A stretch of DNA of 64,000 nt from NCBI GenBank assembly GCA_965140405.1, contig OZ223208.1, forward strand, positions 1,674,001-1,738,000. The letters are read 5' to 3'. This DNA is from G963556115 sp963666605. GTDB lineage: Bacteria > Planctomycetota > SZUA-567. The notes beneath the pieces were generated by a model that saw only the letters and a list, made by a program, of their open reading frames with translations, was not told the origin of the DNA and made no database searches. Both the position numbers and the translations under genes were made by a program. Position 1 is the stretch's first letter. Each line of letters begins with the position of its first letter. This document shows positions 18,025 through 27,029 of the stretch, one piece after another.

Positions 18025-18534
18025 ATGAAAAAAATACTTATTGTGATTAGCATAATATTTTTGGGAGTGATGAAGCTTTCAGCTCTGGAAAGTTCTCCCG
18101 AGGAAGCTCTTAATATGTCCAATATCAAGGTAGGATGTTGGGTTGAGTATAATATTATAGTTGAAGAAAACACTAAAGAAAAATTAGTATTCAATTGTTT
18201 TATAAAATTGTATGGCGTTGAAGGTGATATGCTTGACTTTGAGTATAAGATTGATGGTATTGGAACCAGAATAGAGATATCAAGAAAAGATTTCCCACTC
18301 TCTAGGCTCGTTCCGAAAATTGCTAGGGCTACAAGCTATAAAGAGAGTACTGAAGAAAAGCTTGCCCTAAAAGAAATGGATAACCAGCTGGTAGCGACAA
18401 CCCATAATGTGTGGAATTATGAGAACGGAATAACTGAGGTATGGCAATCAAAGGATGTGCCGTTCTCAGTGGTAAAGGTCGCTTGTAAAGGGTTTGTTAT
18501 GGAGTTAAGAGCTTTTTCGTGGGCAGAGGAGTAG
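18025..18534 (+). CDS. Exported protein of unknown function
   Basis: 169 residues, not recognised. A signal peptide (KKILIVISIIFLGVMKLSAL) precedes a small beta-rich domain (VGCWVEYNIIVEENTKEKL..., GDMLDFEYKIDG...) with two Cys residues. It ends 6 bases before hisH and is probably cotranscribed with it, although nothing suggests a role in histidine synthesis. Confidence 0.65.
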   Translation: MKKILIVISIIFLGVMKLSALESSPEEALNMSNIKVGCWVEYNIIVEENTKEKLVFNCFIKLYGVEGDMLDFEYKIDGIGTRIEISRKDFPLSRLVPKIARATSYKESTEEKLALKEMDNQLVATTHNVWNYENGITEVWQSKDVPFSVVKVACKGFVMELRAFSWAEE

Positions 18535-18540
18535 GTAATA

Positions 18541-19155
18541 GTGATAGCAATTATTGATTATGAAGCAGGAAACCTTAGAAGTGTTGAGTATGCTCTGAAA
18601 CATGTTGGTGCAGAGTGTGTTGTCACTCAAGATCCTGAGGTGATTCAGAACGCTAGCAAAGTTATATTTCCTGGAGTTGGTGCAGCGGCTAGCTGTATGG
18701 CGAATTTGAAGCGTATGGGTATGGATAAAGCGTTACTCGGTGCTTTAGATAGTGGAAAGAAGGTCTTGGCTATCTGTGTTGGTATGCAGTTACTCTTTGA
18801 AAGTAGTCAGGAAGATGACGGTGTAGAGTGTCTGGGAGTATTTAAGGGGAGTGTAGATCTCTTTGATTTCCCTGAGGAACAACGTGTGAAGATTCCACAT
18901 ATGGGATGGAATGCTGTAAATTTTGTTACTCCTCACCCTGTATTTAAAGATATTCCTCCTGAGTCAGAGTACTACTTTGTGCACTCATACTATGTAGAGG
19001 GAAATGCCCCTGAGGTACTGGCAGCTACTACAGAATATGCAGGTAAAGTATTTACCTGCTCTGTTGCTAGGGATAATCTTGTTGCGACCCAATTTCACCC
19101 TGAAAAGAGTGGTAAAGTCGGTTTGCAACTTTTGAAAAACTTCCTAGAGTGGTAG
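18541..19155 (+). CDS. hisH: Imidazole glycerol phosphate synthase glutaminase subunit
   Basis: Class I glutamine amidotransferase subunit supplying ammonia to HisF in histidine synthesis. 204 residues. Triad region: nucleophile Cys in LAICVGMQLLF, His and Glu in TQFHPEKSG. The oxyanion-strand segment PGVGAAASCM is typical. GTG start, gaggag about 9 bases upstream. hisF follows after 39 bases. The paired hisH-hisF without other his genes may serve histidine synthesis with the rest elsewhere, or a paralogous pathway such as surface sugar amination; the latter cannot be excluded. Confidence 0.9.
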   Translation: MIAIIDYEAGNLRSVEYALKHVGAECVVTQDPEVIQNASKVIFPGVGAAASCMANLKRMGMDKALLGALDSGKKVLAICVGMQLLFESSQEDDGVECLGVFKGSVDLFDFPEEQRVKIPHMGWNAVNFVTPHPVFKDIPPESEYYFVHSYYVEGNAPEVLAATTEYAGKVFTCSVARDNLVATQFHPEKSGKVGLQLLKNFLEW

Positions 19156-19194
19156 TCAATATTATTAATATACAACCTATGAGAGAAATGAATA

Positions 19195-19977
19195 ATGCTA
19201 AGTAAACGTTTGATCGTCTGTCTAGATGTCAGAGAGAAAAAGGTAACAAAAGGGATAAAATTTAAAGGGAATATCGATATCGGTGATCCTGTGGAACTTG
19301 CAAGGCAGTACTACGATGATGGTGTGGATGAGCTTGTCTTTTATGATATTACTGCTTCTGCTGAAGGGCGTCCTATAGATATTGAGATGGTTGAGGATGT
19401 AGCAAAGAATATTTTTATTCCTTTCTCTGTCGGTGGTGGGATACGCGGGGTGGAGGATATGCGTAGAGCTTTACTCGCTGGAGCAGAGAAGATCTCTGTG
19501 AACTCTCTAGCTGTAAAGAATCCTCATATTATTCAAGAAGGGGCAAGGGCGTTTGGCAAGCAATGCATAGTTCTAGGAATGGATGCCAAGAAAGTACCTG
19601 TCACGGATTCTATTCCCTCTGGCTATGAGATAGTAATTCAAGGAGGCCGTAAACCTATGGGAATCGATGCGTTGGCTTGGGCCAAGCAAGCTGAAGAGCT
19701 CGGTGCAGGTGAGATTTGCCTAAATTCTATCGATGCTGATGGTACAAAGGAAGGCTACGAACTCTACCTTACAAAGATGATCAGTGAAGCAGTCTCAATA
19801 CCTGTAATTGCGAGTGGCGGTGGTGGTACGTGTGATCATATAGTCGATGTACTTGGTGATAGTGGTAAAGCAGATGCTGCGCTCATTGCAAGTATGGTGC
19901 ATTATGGTGAGTATACCTGTAGTGGGATAAAAGAGTATGTAAGTAGCAAGGGTATAAAGATGAGACCCTTGGTTTAG
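19195..19977 (+). CDS. hisF: Imidazole glycerol phosphate synthase cyclase subunit
   Basis: TIM-barrel cyclase that uses HisH-derived ammonia to form imidazole glycerol phosphate and AICAR. 260 residues. Catalytic Asp in IVCLDVRE and the second Asp in NSIDADGT are present, with phosphate-binding segments SVGGGIRG and ASGGGGT. The N-terminal LSKRLIVCLDVREKKVTKGI differs slightly from the usual LAKRIIPCLDV. The pair is intact and adjacent to hisH. Confidence 0.92.
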   Translation: MLSKRLIVCLDVREKKVTKGIKFKGNIDIGDPVELARQYYDDGVDELVFYDITASAEGRPIDIEMVEDVAKNIFIPFSVGGGIRGVEDMRRALLAGAEKISVNSLAVKNPHIIQEGARAFGKQCIVLGMDAKKVPVTDSIPSGYEIVIQGGRKPMGIDALAWAKQAEELGAGEICLNSIDADGTKEGYELYLTKMISEAVSIPVIASGGGGTCDHIVDVLGDSGKADAALIASMVHYGEYTCSGIKEYVSSKGIKMRPLV

Positions 19978-20041
19978 TTATAAAATTATAGTTTGTTTGT
20001 TTAAAATATAAGAATAATTTAAGAAATCAAAGGAGAGGATA

Positions 20042-21811
20042 TTGAAAGAGTTACTTTCTGGAAACCAAGCAATCGCAAGGGGAGCGTGGGAGGCAGGTGT
20101 GAAACTTGCTGCTGGATACCCAGGTACCCCTTCTACAGAGATTCTTGAGAATATAGTGCAGTATAAAGATGACCTTCATTGTGAATGGGCGCCTAATGAG
20201 AAGGTTGCGTTTGAGGTTGGTGTTGGCTCAAGCTTTGCTGGTGCTCGTACGATGGTGACAATGAAGCATGTAGGACTAAACGTTGCAGCAGACCCACTAA
20301 TGACATTTGCTATGAGTGGTGCGGTAGGCGGTATGCTTATTGTAGTGGCTGATGACCCAGGTATGCATTCATCTCAAAATGAACAGGATAGTAGGAATTG
20401 GGGGCCATTTGCCAAGATTCCTGTTCTCGAGCCGTCTGATTCGCAGGAAGCAAAAGACTTCGTGAAGATAGGTCTAGAACTCTCTGAGAAGTTTGAGACT
20501 CCGGTAATCCTTAGAACTTGTACTAGAATCTCACACTCACGCTCACTTGTAGAACTCTGTGATCGTGTTGAATCTGAGATGCCAATTGAGTTTAAGAAAG
20601 ACCCTACCCGCTATGTTGCGATTCCTGCTTGGGCAAGAAAGATGCGAGTAAAGGTTGAACAGAGACTTTATAGAATGATAGCAGAAGTCGAAAAGACACC
20701 TATCAATAGAGTAGAGATGAGTAGCAAAGAACTTGGTATTATTGCTTCCAGTGCTGTTTACCAGCATGTAAAAGATATCTTTGCAAGTGCAAGTGTACTA
20801 AAACTTGGGCTATCCTTCCCTCTTCCAGAAAATAAAATCAAAGAGTTTGCTGCAAGTGTAAAAGAGTTACTAGTTATTGAGGAACTTGATCCCCTTATAG
20901 AGAATCAGATAAAGGCATGGGGGCTCAAGTGTCGTGGTCGTGATATAGTTCCGGGGATTGGTGAGTTTACCCCTGGTAAGATTAGAGAGATCAAGGCGAA
21001 ACTAGAAGATGAAAAATTGAGTACACCTGCTCCAGTAGCAGAGAGTGTTGATCTGCCACCAAGGCCGCCTGTCTTGTGTCCAGGTTGTCCGCATCGTGGT
21101 ACTTTTGCAGCGCTTAAAAAGTTTGATGTTGCTGTAATGGGTGACATTGGTTGTTATAGCCTTGGTACTCTACCTCCGCTGTCAAGTCTTGATACTATCT
21201 TGTGTATGGGTGGCTCTATTCCTATGGCTCATGGAATGCAGATGGTTGGTGAGAATAAGTACTGCGTAGGTATCCTTGGTGATTCTACATTCTTCCATTC
21301 TGGAGTTACTGGTATTATCAATACAGCTTACAACAAGGGTATCTCTACTACCATCGTGGTTGATAACAGAATAACAGCTATGACGGGGCATCAGGAAAAT
21401 CCTGGTACAGGTTTGACACTCGAAGGTGAGAAGACTGAGGAAATTTCTATAGAAGCTATCGCTACAGCCTGTGGTGTAAAGAGAGTTCGTACAGCAAATC
21501 CATACGATATGAAAGAGATGAATGAGACTTTAAAAGAGGAACTTGAAGCTCAAGAAGCATCACTCATCGTTGTCAAAGCAGTATGTCCTCTACATGGCAA
21601 GAAGTTGATCGGCCCTAAGAAAGAAATTTCTCAGACTGACTGCGTAAACTGTAAAGCATGTCTAAAGCTTGGCTGCCCGGCGATAGAATCAAATGATGGT
21701 GACAAGCCTGTGATCAACCCTCTTCTATGTTGGGGATGTGGTCTTTGCGCGCAGGTATGCCCTAAAAATGCTATCAATGACGCTGTTGTTGAAACACCAA
21801 CCGATTACTAG
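20042..21811 (+). CDS. iorA: Indolepyruvate ferredoxin oxidoreductase, alpha subunit
   Basis: Oxidises aryl pyruvates, the transamination products of Trp, Phe and Tyr, to aryl-acetyl-CoA while reducing ferredoxin. Found in anaerobes and archaea. 589 residues: N-terminal pyruvate-oxidoreductase domain (GYPGTPSTEILEN), thiamine diphosphate-binding domain (GDIGCYSLGTL, GDSTFFHSG, VDNRITAMTGHQ) and a C-terminal ferredoxin part with CVNCKACLKLGCP and CWGCGLCAQVCP for two 4Fe-4S clusters. TTG start with a strong ggagagg. It is paired with iorB. Confidence 0.96.
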   Translation: MKELLSGNQAIARGAWEAGVKLAAGYPGTPSTEILENIVQYKDDLHCEWAPNEKVAFEVGVGSSFAGARTMVTMKHVGLNVAADPLMTFAMSGAVGGMLIVVADDPGMHSSQNEQDSRNWGPFAKIPVLEPSDSQEAKDFVKIGLELSEKFETPVILRTCTRISHSRSLVELCDRVESEMPIEFKKDPTRYVAIPAWARKMRVKVEQRLYRMIAEVEKTPINRVEMSSKELGIIASSAVYQHVKDIFASASVLKLGLSFPLPENKIKEFAASVKELLVIEELDPLIENQIKAWGLKCRGRDIVPGIGEFTPGKIREIKAKLEDEKLSTPAPVAESVDLPPRPPVLCPGCPHRGTFAALKKFDVAVMGDIGCYSLGTLPPLSSLDTILCMGGSIPMAHGMQMVGENKYCVGILGDSTFFHSGVTGIINTAYNKGISTTIVVDNRITAMTGHQENPGTGLTLEGEKTEEISIEAIATACGVKRVRTANPYDMKEMNETLKEELEAQEASLIVVKAVCPLHGKKLIGPKKEISQTDCVNCKACLKLGCPAIESNDGDKPVINPLLCWGCGLCAQVCPKNAINDAVVETPTDY

Positions 21812-21868
21812 GTGTTCTCAATCTTATTATAGATTATAAATATAACCAATAAATTGGAGTTTGATAAA

Positions 21869-22444
21869 ATGAGTGATACAACAAGTGTGGTACTTGTAGG
21901 TGTCGGTGGGCAAGGGATCCTTCTTGCGAGTGAGATCCTTGCGCAGACAGCGATGCTTGCTGGGTATGATGTGAAGACTAATGAAGTTCATGGGATGGCT
22001 CAGCGTGGTGGTTCTGTCATGGCGCAGGTTAGATATGGTCGGAAGGTGTATAGCCCACTGATTGAAGAGGGGAGTGCTATTGCACTTGCATCTCTTGAGC
22101 AGATTGAAGGACTTAGAGCTGCGCACTATCTAAAAGAAGGTGGGCTTGCGGTCGTTAATTCTCAGCAGGTTATACCCGTAACGGTTAGCTCTGGTCTTGC
22201 CAAGTATCCAGAGGATGCTGCTGAGCGTGTAAGTACAGTATTTTCAAATCTAAAAGTTGTTGACGGTGTGAAACTGGCAGAAGACGCTGGAAATCCAAAA
22301 GCTGCAAATGTCGCTGTAATGGGAGCTTTGTCAAATGGTCTGGAATTTTCTGAAGAGCTCTGGATTGAAGCTATCAAAAAATCAGTCAAGCCTGCTTTCG
22401 TTGATCTTAATATAAAAGTATTCAAAGCTGCTAGAGGTCTGTAA
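21869..22444 (+). CDS. iorB: Indolepyruvate ferredoxin oxidoreductase, beta subunit
   Basis: Gamma-domain partner of IorA, 191 residues from the ATG (ttggag 10 bases upstream; a TTG at 21854 is less likely). The N-terminal VVLVGVGGQGILLASEILA and NEVHGMAQRGGSV motifs are typical. It follows iorA by 57 bases and is followed by a strong terminator, so iorAB form a two-gene operon. Confidence 0.95.
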   Translation: MSDTTSVVLVGVGGQGILLASEILAQTAMLAGYDVKTNEVHGMAQRGGSVMAQVRYGRKVYSPLIEEGSAIALASLEQIEGLRAAHYLKEGGLAVVNSQQVIPVTVSSGLAKYPEDAAERVSTVFSNLKVVDGVKLAEDAGNPKAANVAVMGALSNGLEFSEELWIEAIKKSVKPAFVDLNIKVFKAARGL

Positions 22445-22477
22445 GTTACTTTCTTCGATTTAGGAATTCTTTTTTTT

Positions 22478-22514
22478 ACCCTATTCTTTGATTTTAAGAG
22501 TAGGGTTTTTTATA
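22478..22514 (+). terminator. Intrinsic terminator of iorAB
   Basis: An 11-bp stem (accctattctt with aagagtagggt, one G-T pair) is followed by tttttat. Confidence 0.88.
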
Positions 22515-22706
22515 CAATCTAGAGTTCTTACCTTGAAAATGAGTGTGATAAATGTAATAGTTTTTTAAAGGGGTACTTGTTTCTTACTTATAATATTGTT
22601 AAAAAATGTTATAATAGGGTCGTTTATAATGATCTGATTCAAATTAAATTGAAATAATATAGTAGCAGTTTGTTATCATGTGAGATAGTAAAGGATATCA
22701 GTAATA

Positions 22707-24164
22707 ATGAAATTAAATGTGAAGAATAAAGTTGTTCTGTTAGTGCCAGTCTTGATTCTTCTACTCTCTTTTGGGCTGTCGATTGCTAATTACTGGAGTG
22801 CATTCGAGCAGACAAGGAAGCAGCTAAGTGAGAACTCTTTACCACTTTCAACAGACAATATATATACTGATATACAAAAAGTTATTATAGAGCCTAGTCT
22901 TATTTCATCAATGATGTCTAATGATACTTTTGTGCGTGATTGGCTAAAACACGATGAGCACGATACGCAGAAGATTGTAAAGTATCTAGATTCGATAAAG
23001 AATAAGTACGGCTTTTCAGATACTTTTTTAGTGTCTTCTGCTACGAAAAAATACTATACCTGTGATGGTATGTTGGAAACCCTCTCACCGAATAAAGAAG
23101 ATAATGGTTGGTATTTTAGATTTAGCAAGCAACCAACTCGTTATGAAATAAACATTGATAATAATGAACTCATCGATAATAAACTACTGTTGTTCTTCAA
23201 CTATAAAATTTATGATGAAAATGATGACTTGTTGGGAATAGTAGGGGTCATTTTCAAGGCCTCATATATTTCTGAAATGTTTACACGATTTAGAGAGTAT
23301 TATCAACTCCGAGTCTTTCTTATGGATAAAGAGGGACATATAAGGCTTTCTGAAAAAGGTATAAGTGGCTCAGATAAATTCCCAGAAAAAGAAAAATTGG
23401 CAGGTGAGGTTGCAGAATTTTTGAAGGATAGGTCTATTGTTACTGAGTATCAATATGATTCAAAAGATTACTTGGTAAAGAGTAAGTATATAGATGAGCT
23501 TGGCTTATATTTAGTAGTGGCAGCTGAGTTGTCACAGTTTACGGGGAGTTTACAGAAACAGCTTTTAGTAAATTTGGGTATATCGCTACTTATAACTATC
23601 GTTATTATTCTTCTTATTTTACGGACTATATCTGTTTATACAAAACAGTTAAATAATTATGCTCATTATGATGCGCTTACTGGGCTACCGAATCGCCGTT
23701 CTTTTAATGAAAACCTTCGTAAGATTTGGTTACTGCATCAACGTGATAGAAGAGAGAAAAGTTTGGTGTTTTTTGATATCGATGATTTTAAGTCTATAAA
23801 TGATACATACGGCCATCCTGTAGGAGATATGGTTCTTATAAGAATTGCAGAGTTGCTGCGTGACCAAGTCAGGGAAAGTGACTATATGTCGCGTTGGGGA
23901 GGGGAAGAGTTTTCTCTCCTATTGATTGATTCTAGTCTTGAAGATTCTAAAAATGTTGCTGAAAAACTTCGTGCATCAATTGAAAAAGATAGTAGGTTGA
24001 GGGATATTGAGCCTAAGGGTATTACAGCAAGTTTTGGTCTTACTGCATTTGATTTTGAAGATTCTCTCAATGATATTCTTTTCCGGTCAGATAAGGCGTT
24101 ATATGAAGCTAAGAATGCTGGGAAAAATTGCGTTGAAATTTATACTTCAGATATGACAAAGTAA
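22707..24164 (+). CDS. Membrane diguanylate cyclase with extracytoplasmic sensor
   Basis: 485 residues. Two membrane segments (about 9-28 and 288-310) flank a periplasmic dCache-like sensor region. The C-terminal GGDEF domain starts HYDALTGLPNRRSF and has the active-site sequence RWGGEEFSLLL, so it should synthesise cyclic di-GMP. Metal-binding Asp is seen in FFDIDDFKSIND. No RxxD inhibitory site is obvious before GGEEF. The gene stands alone between terminators, so it is independently regulated. The ligand of the sensor cannot be told. Confidence 0.9.
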   Translation: MKLNVKNKVVLLVPVLILLLSFGLSIANYWSAFEQTRKQLSENSLPLSTDNIYTDIQKVIIEPSLISSMMSNDTFVRDWLKHDEHDTQKIVKYLDSIKNKYGFSDTFLVSSATKKYYTCDGMLETLSPNKEDNGWYFRFSKQPTRYEINIDNNELIDNKLLLFFNYKIYDENDDLLGIVGVIFKASYISEMFTRFREYYQLRVFLMDKEGHIRLSEKGISGSDKFPEKEKLAGEVAEFLKDRSIVTEYQYDSKDYLVKSKYIDELGLYLVVAAELSQFTGSLQKQLLVNLGISLLITIVIILLILRTISVYTKQLNNYAHYDALTGLPNRRSFNENLRKIWLLHQRDRREKSLVFFDIDDFKSINDTYGHPVGDMVLIRIAELLRDQVRESDYMSRWGGEEFSLLLIDSSLEDSKNVAEKLRASIEKDSRLRDIEPKGITASFGLTAFDFEDSLNDILFRSDKALYEAKNAGKNCVEIYTSDMTK

Positions 24165-24268
24165 TTAAATATACGATTTAAGTGTTTGTTTTACATACTA
24201 TATTTATTATTTGGTTTTCAAAATAGGCTATATGTTTAGTATAAGCATATACTTTAGCTTTTGATTTT

Positions 24269-24305
24269 GGTCAGCTTGATTTATTCAAGCTGACCAGTTT
24301 TTTTT
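24269..24305 (+). terminator. Intrinsic terminator of the diguanylate cyclase gene
   Basis: A perfect 11-bp stem (ggtcagcttga with tcaagctgacc, loop tttat) is followed by agtttttttt. Confidence 0.9.
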
Positions 24306-24708
24306 AGATTGTAAAATTTAAAGTATTATCATATAAAATAATATGCAGAGCAGAAGCTTTTCAAGTCTGTTCAATTTCTCATTCTCCATGAGTTTATTCA
24401 TTGTATTTTTAAGGTATTATTCTCCTTGATTGGCTACAATATTGATAGGAGTTACAAAAAAGTAAGGTGACTCTTTGTGTTTATGACAAAAATGTATGTA
24501 ATATTCAGCCGTATATTATTAAGAAGTATGTATTAAAAGCGTGTGCTTGTTTTAAGTTATTTTACGATAGTATGTTATGGTTAATTTGCTTTGTTGGTGA
24601 AAAACTGGAACGCATATTGTATTATAATTAATCGTAAGATATTATGTTTGAATTATTACATACATTGAAGTTTGCTTTCTATTCTGATTTGAAAAGGAGA
24701 AACAAAAA
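24306..24708. other. Gene-free upstream region of amt
   Basis: AT-rich, about 400 bases, no ORF with a ribosome site. At 24608-24623 tggaac-gcata-ttgta resembles a sigma54 promoter (GG, 10 bases, GT instead of GC), with tataat at 24624-24629 as a competing sigma70 -10 box. Nothing else is recognised. Confidence 0.4.
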
Positions 24709-26055
24709 ATGGCTACTGTAAACAGGAAAGCTTGTGGAAAGGCGATAATGCTGTCATTAGCGGCGATGATAGCCTTTGGGGGTAGTGCGTTAGCTGATGG
24801 CGAACCAACTGCGGCTGAGGTTCAGAACAATCTTGATATTGTGTGGACTGCAGTTGCTGCGTTTTTGGTGTTCTTTATGCAGCCAGGTTTTGCCTTGGTA
24901 GAAGCTGGATTTACAAGAGCAAAAAATGCATGTAATATTATTATGAAAAATCTTATGGATTTCTCGATTGGTACACTTGCTTGGTGGGCTATAGGGTTTG
25001 CTATCATGTTCGGTATGGGAAGTGATTATATTGGTGGTAAGTCTCATATGTTTGCAAGTGATTTCTCCGATGGTTCATCGCTAAATTGGACTTTCTTTAT
25101 ATTCCAGTGTGTCTTTGCTGGTACTGCGGCGACTATCGTTTCCGGTGCTATGGCTGAACGTACAAAATTTGTAAGTTACTTGATTTATAGTGTATTTATT
25201 TGTGGCTTAATCTATCCAATTAGTGGGCACTGGTTCTGGGGAGGACTCTTCGGTGGTGGAGAAAATGGGTTCACTAATGGATGGATGTGGGAAAGAGGAT
25301 TCCTTGATTTCGCTGGCTCTACTGTAGTTCACAGTTGTGGTGCTTGGATTGCCCTTGCTGGTGCAATAACTCTCGGTGCTAGAACTGGTAAGTTTGGTCC
25401 TGATGGTAAGAGTCGAGCAATTCCTGGACATAACATTCCTCTAGCAGCTCTTGGTGTATTTATTCTGTGGTTTGGTTGGTTCGGTTTCAACCCTGGTTCG
25501 ACAACTGCTGGTGGTGCAAGTCTTGGTTATATTGCTGTAACAACTAACCTTGCTGCTGCTGGTGGTGCTGTGGCTGCTATGCTTGCAAGTTGGGTGAGAT
25601 TCGGTAAGCCTGACGTATCTATGAGTCTTAATGGGGTATTAGCTGGTCTTGTGGCTATTACTGCTGGCTGTGATATTGTAAGCTTTGGCGGCGCTGTTGT
25701 AATTGGTATGGTCGCTGGTGTGTTAGTAGTTGTTGCTGTTGAATTTATTGATAAGGTACTCAAGATTGATGATCCTGTTGGTGCTGTAAGTGTACACGGT
25801 GTTTGCGGTGCTTGGGGTACTATTGGTCTATGTTTCTTCCATACTGAAGCTAGCTTCTCGGAGCTTATCGGCACGCAGATTCTTGGTGTGGTTGTTATGT
25901 TTGCATGGGCGTTCGGAATGGGAATGATACTCTTTAATATTCTCAAGGTAACTATAGGGCTAAGAACAAATAGAGAAGAAGAACTAAAGGGTATGGACCT
26001 TGCTGAACACGGTAATGAAGCATATCCAGGATTCCAAATCTTTACAAATATCTAA
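24709..26055 (+). CDS. amt: Ammonium transporter Amt
   Basis: Trimeric ammonium channel, 448 residues. An N-terminal signal peptide (about 1-29, ending GSALA) precedes eleven membrane segments. Family motifs visible: FFMQPGFALVEAG, VHSCGAW (first pore His), GFNPGS and VHGVCGAWGTIGL (second pore His). The strong ribosome site aaggag lies at 24694-24699. glnB follows after 195 bases, matching the usual amt-glnB partnership in which the PII protein plugs the channel when nitrogen is plentiful. Confidence 0.96.
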   Translation: MATVNRKACGKAIMLSLAAMIAFGGSALADGEPTAAEVQNNLDIVWTAVAAFLVFFMQPGFALVEAGFTRAKNACNIIMKNLMDFSIGTLAWWAIGFAIMFGMGSDYIGGKSHMFASDFSDGSSLNWTFFIFQCVFAGTAATIVSGAMAERTKFVSYLIYSVFICGLIYPISGHWFWGGLFGGGENGFTNGWMWERGFLDFAGSTVVHSCGAWIALAGAITLGARTGKFGPDGKSRAIPGHNIPLAALGVFILWFGWFGFNPGSTTAGGASLGYIAVTTNLAAAGGAVAAMLASWVRFGKPDVSMSLNGVLAGLVAITAGCDIVSFGGAVVIGMVAGVLVVVAVEFIDKVLKIDDPVGAVSVHGVCGAWGTIGLCFFHTEASFSELIGTQILGVVVMFAWAFGMGMILFNILKVTIGLRTNREEELKGMDLAEHGNEAYPGFQIFTNI

Positions 26056-26068
26056 TAATTACCTTCCT

Positions 26069-26130
26069 CGAAAGCGGGCTCCGACCTACACTAGCTACAG
26101 AATCATAACTTCACCAGGTGTTCGCTTTCG
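26069..26130 (+). ncRNA. Long hairpin between amt and glnB
   Basis: cgaaagcg (26069-26076) pairs perfectly with cgctttcg (26123-26130) across a 46-base loop that contains further short complements (acct/aggt). There is no T-tract, so it is not a plain terminator. Possible roles are mRNA processing or stability, or a regulatory element; it matches no riboswitch I know. Confidence 0.4.
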
Positions 26131-26250
26131 ATTTAGATTTAGATGTTATTTGACTTTGCAGTAATTATATGTAAAACTAGAGGCGGTTCTAAGTATATTA
26201 AATATATCAGAGTGCTTAGGGTTGCTCGTTAAAATACGAAAGGAAAAACT

Positions 26251-26592
26251 ATGAAATTGATTACAGCTTATATCCAGCCAGAGAGACTTAATGATGTAAA
26301 GCAGAAGCTATATGCTGCCGAAGTCACTAAAATGTCTGTTACAAATGCACTCGGATGTGGGCAACAGGGTGGATACCATGAGTCATACCGTGGCGTTGAT
26401 ATTGAAGTAAACCTACTCAAGAAAATTCGTATAGAAATTGCGGTAAATGCTGAATTTGTTCAGAAAACCATTGACGCTATTATTGAAGGCGCTCGTACAG
26501 GAAATATAGGGGATGGTAAAATCTTTGTTACAAGCCTTGAAGAATGTTATCGCATTCGTACTGGGGAAAAAGGTGAGGATGCTGTAGGTTAG
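26251..26592 (+). CDS. glnB: Nitrogen regulatory protein PII
   Basis: 113-residue PII signal protein that binds ATP/ADP and 2-oxoglutarate and controls Amt and glutamine synthetase pathways. The T-loop carries ESYRGVD with the Tyr that GlnD uridylylates in proteobacteria; B- and C-loops TGNIGDGKIFV and RIRTGE are intact. The region between strands, ALGCGQQGGYHESYRG, differs from the usual GFGRQKGHTELYRG, so the subclass (GlnB or GlnK) is uncertain; location behind amt favours GlnK. aaagga precedes the ATG. Confidence 0.94.
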   Translation: MKLITAYIQPERLNDVKQKLYAAEVTKMSVTNALGCGQQGGYHESYRGVDIEVNLLKKIRIEIAVNAEFVQKTIDAIIEGARTGNIGDGKIFVTSLEECYRIRTGEKGEDAVG

Positions 26593-26612
26593 ATTTAGAC
26601 GTGATTGTTATT

Positions 26613-26639
26613 AGCGACTCTGGTTAATTCAGAGTCGCT
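26613..26639 (+). terminator. Hairpin after glnB, weak terminator
   Basis: agcgactctg pairs with cagagtcgct across loop gttaatt, a perfect 10-bp stem, but is followed by only tctaac. It may be a transcript end or stabiliser. Confidence 0.5.
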
Positions 26640-27029
26640 TCTAACGGTTATAGCGGGAATATTAATTACTTAAAGGTAGATTGTGGGAGTGAAGCATCAT
26701 TTTTTGGAAATCCTACATTTTAGAATGTATTTTTTTGTAATTTGGAAATACTGAATTACTTTATTATTTCAGACAAACTTACTAACATATGTACTGATAG
26801 TAATTGTCACCTAAAGAAAAAATCGGAAAGCTTCTTGGAAAACTACTCTCTTTGTGATATAAATTTACATGTAAGTAGGAACGTTTTTTCTGTTTATAAG
26901 TCTATTTTTGACAAAATTTGCTGACAAAGAAATGGTGGTTAAAGTTAACTTAAAATTAAAATTAAATTTTGAATATATTAGTAGAAATGGTTTACGTTTA
27001 GAAATATTATTATTTAGGAGAATGTATCA
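26640..27029. other. Upstream region of glnN
   Basis: AT-rich, about 390 bases. A 60-codon TTG-initiated frame (26742-26924) has no ribosome site and no recognisable protein character. ttgaca at 26910-26915 could be a -35 element. Otherwise nothing is seen. Confidence 0.4.

Noticed and set aside
26742..26924. 60-codon ORF between glnB and glnN
   Set aside because: TTG start without Shine-Dalgarno, AT-driven composition, no recognisable features.
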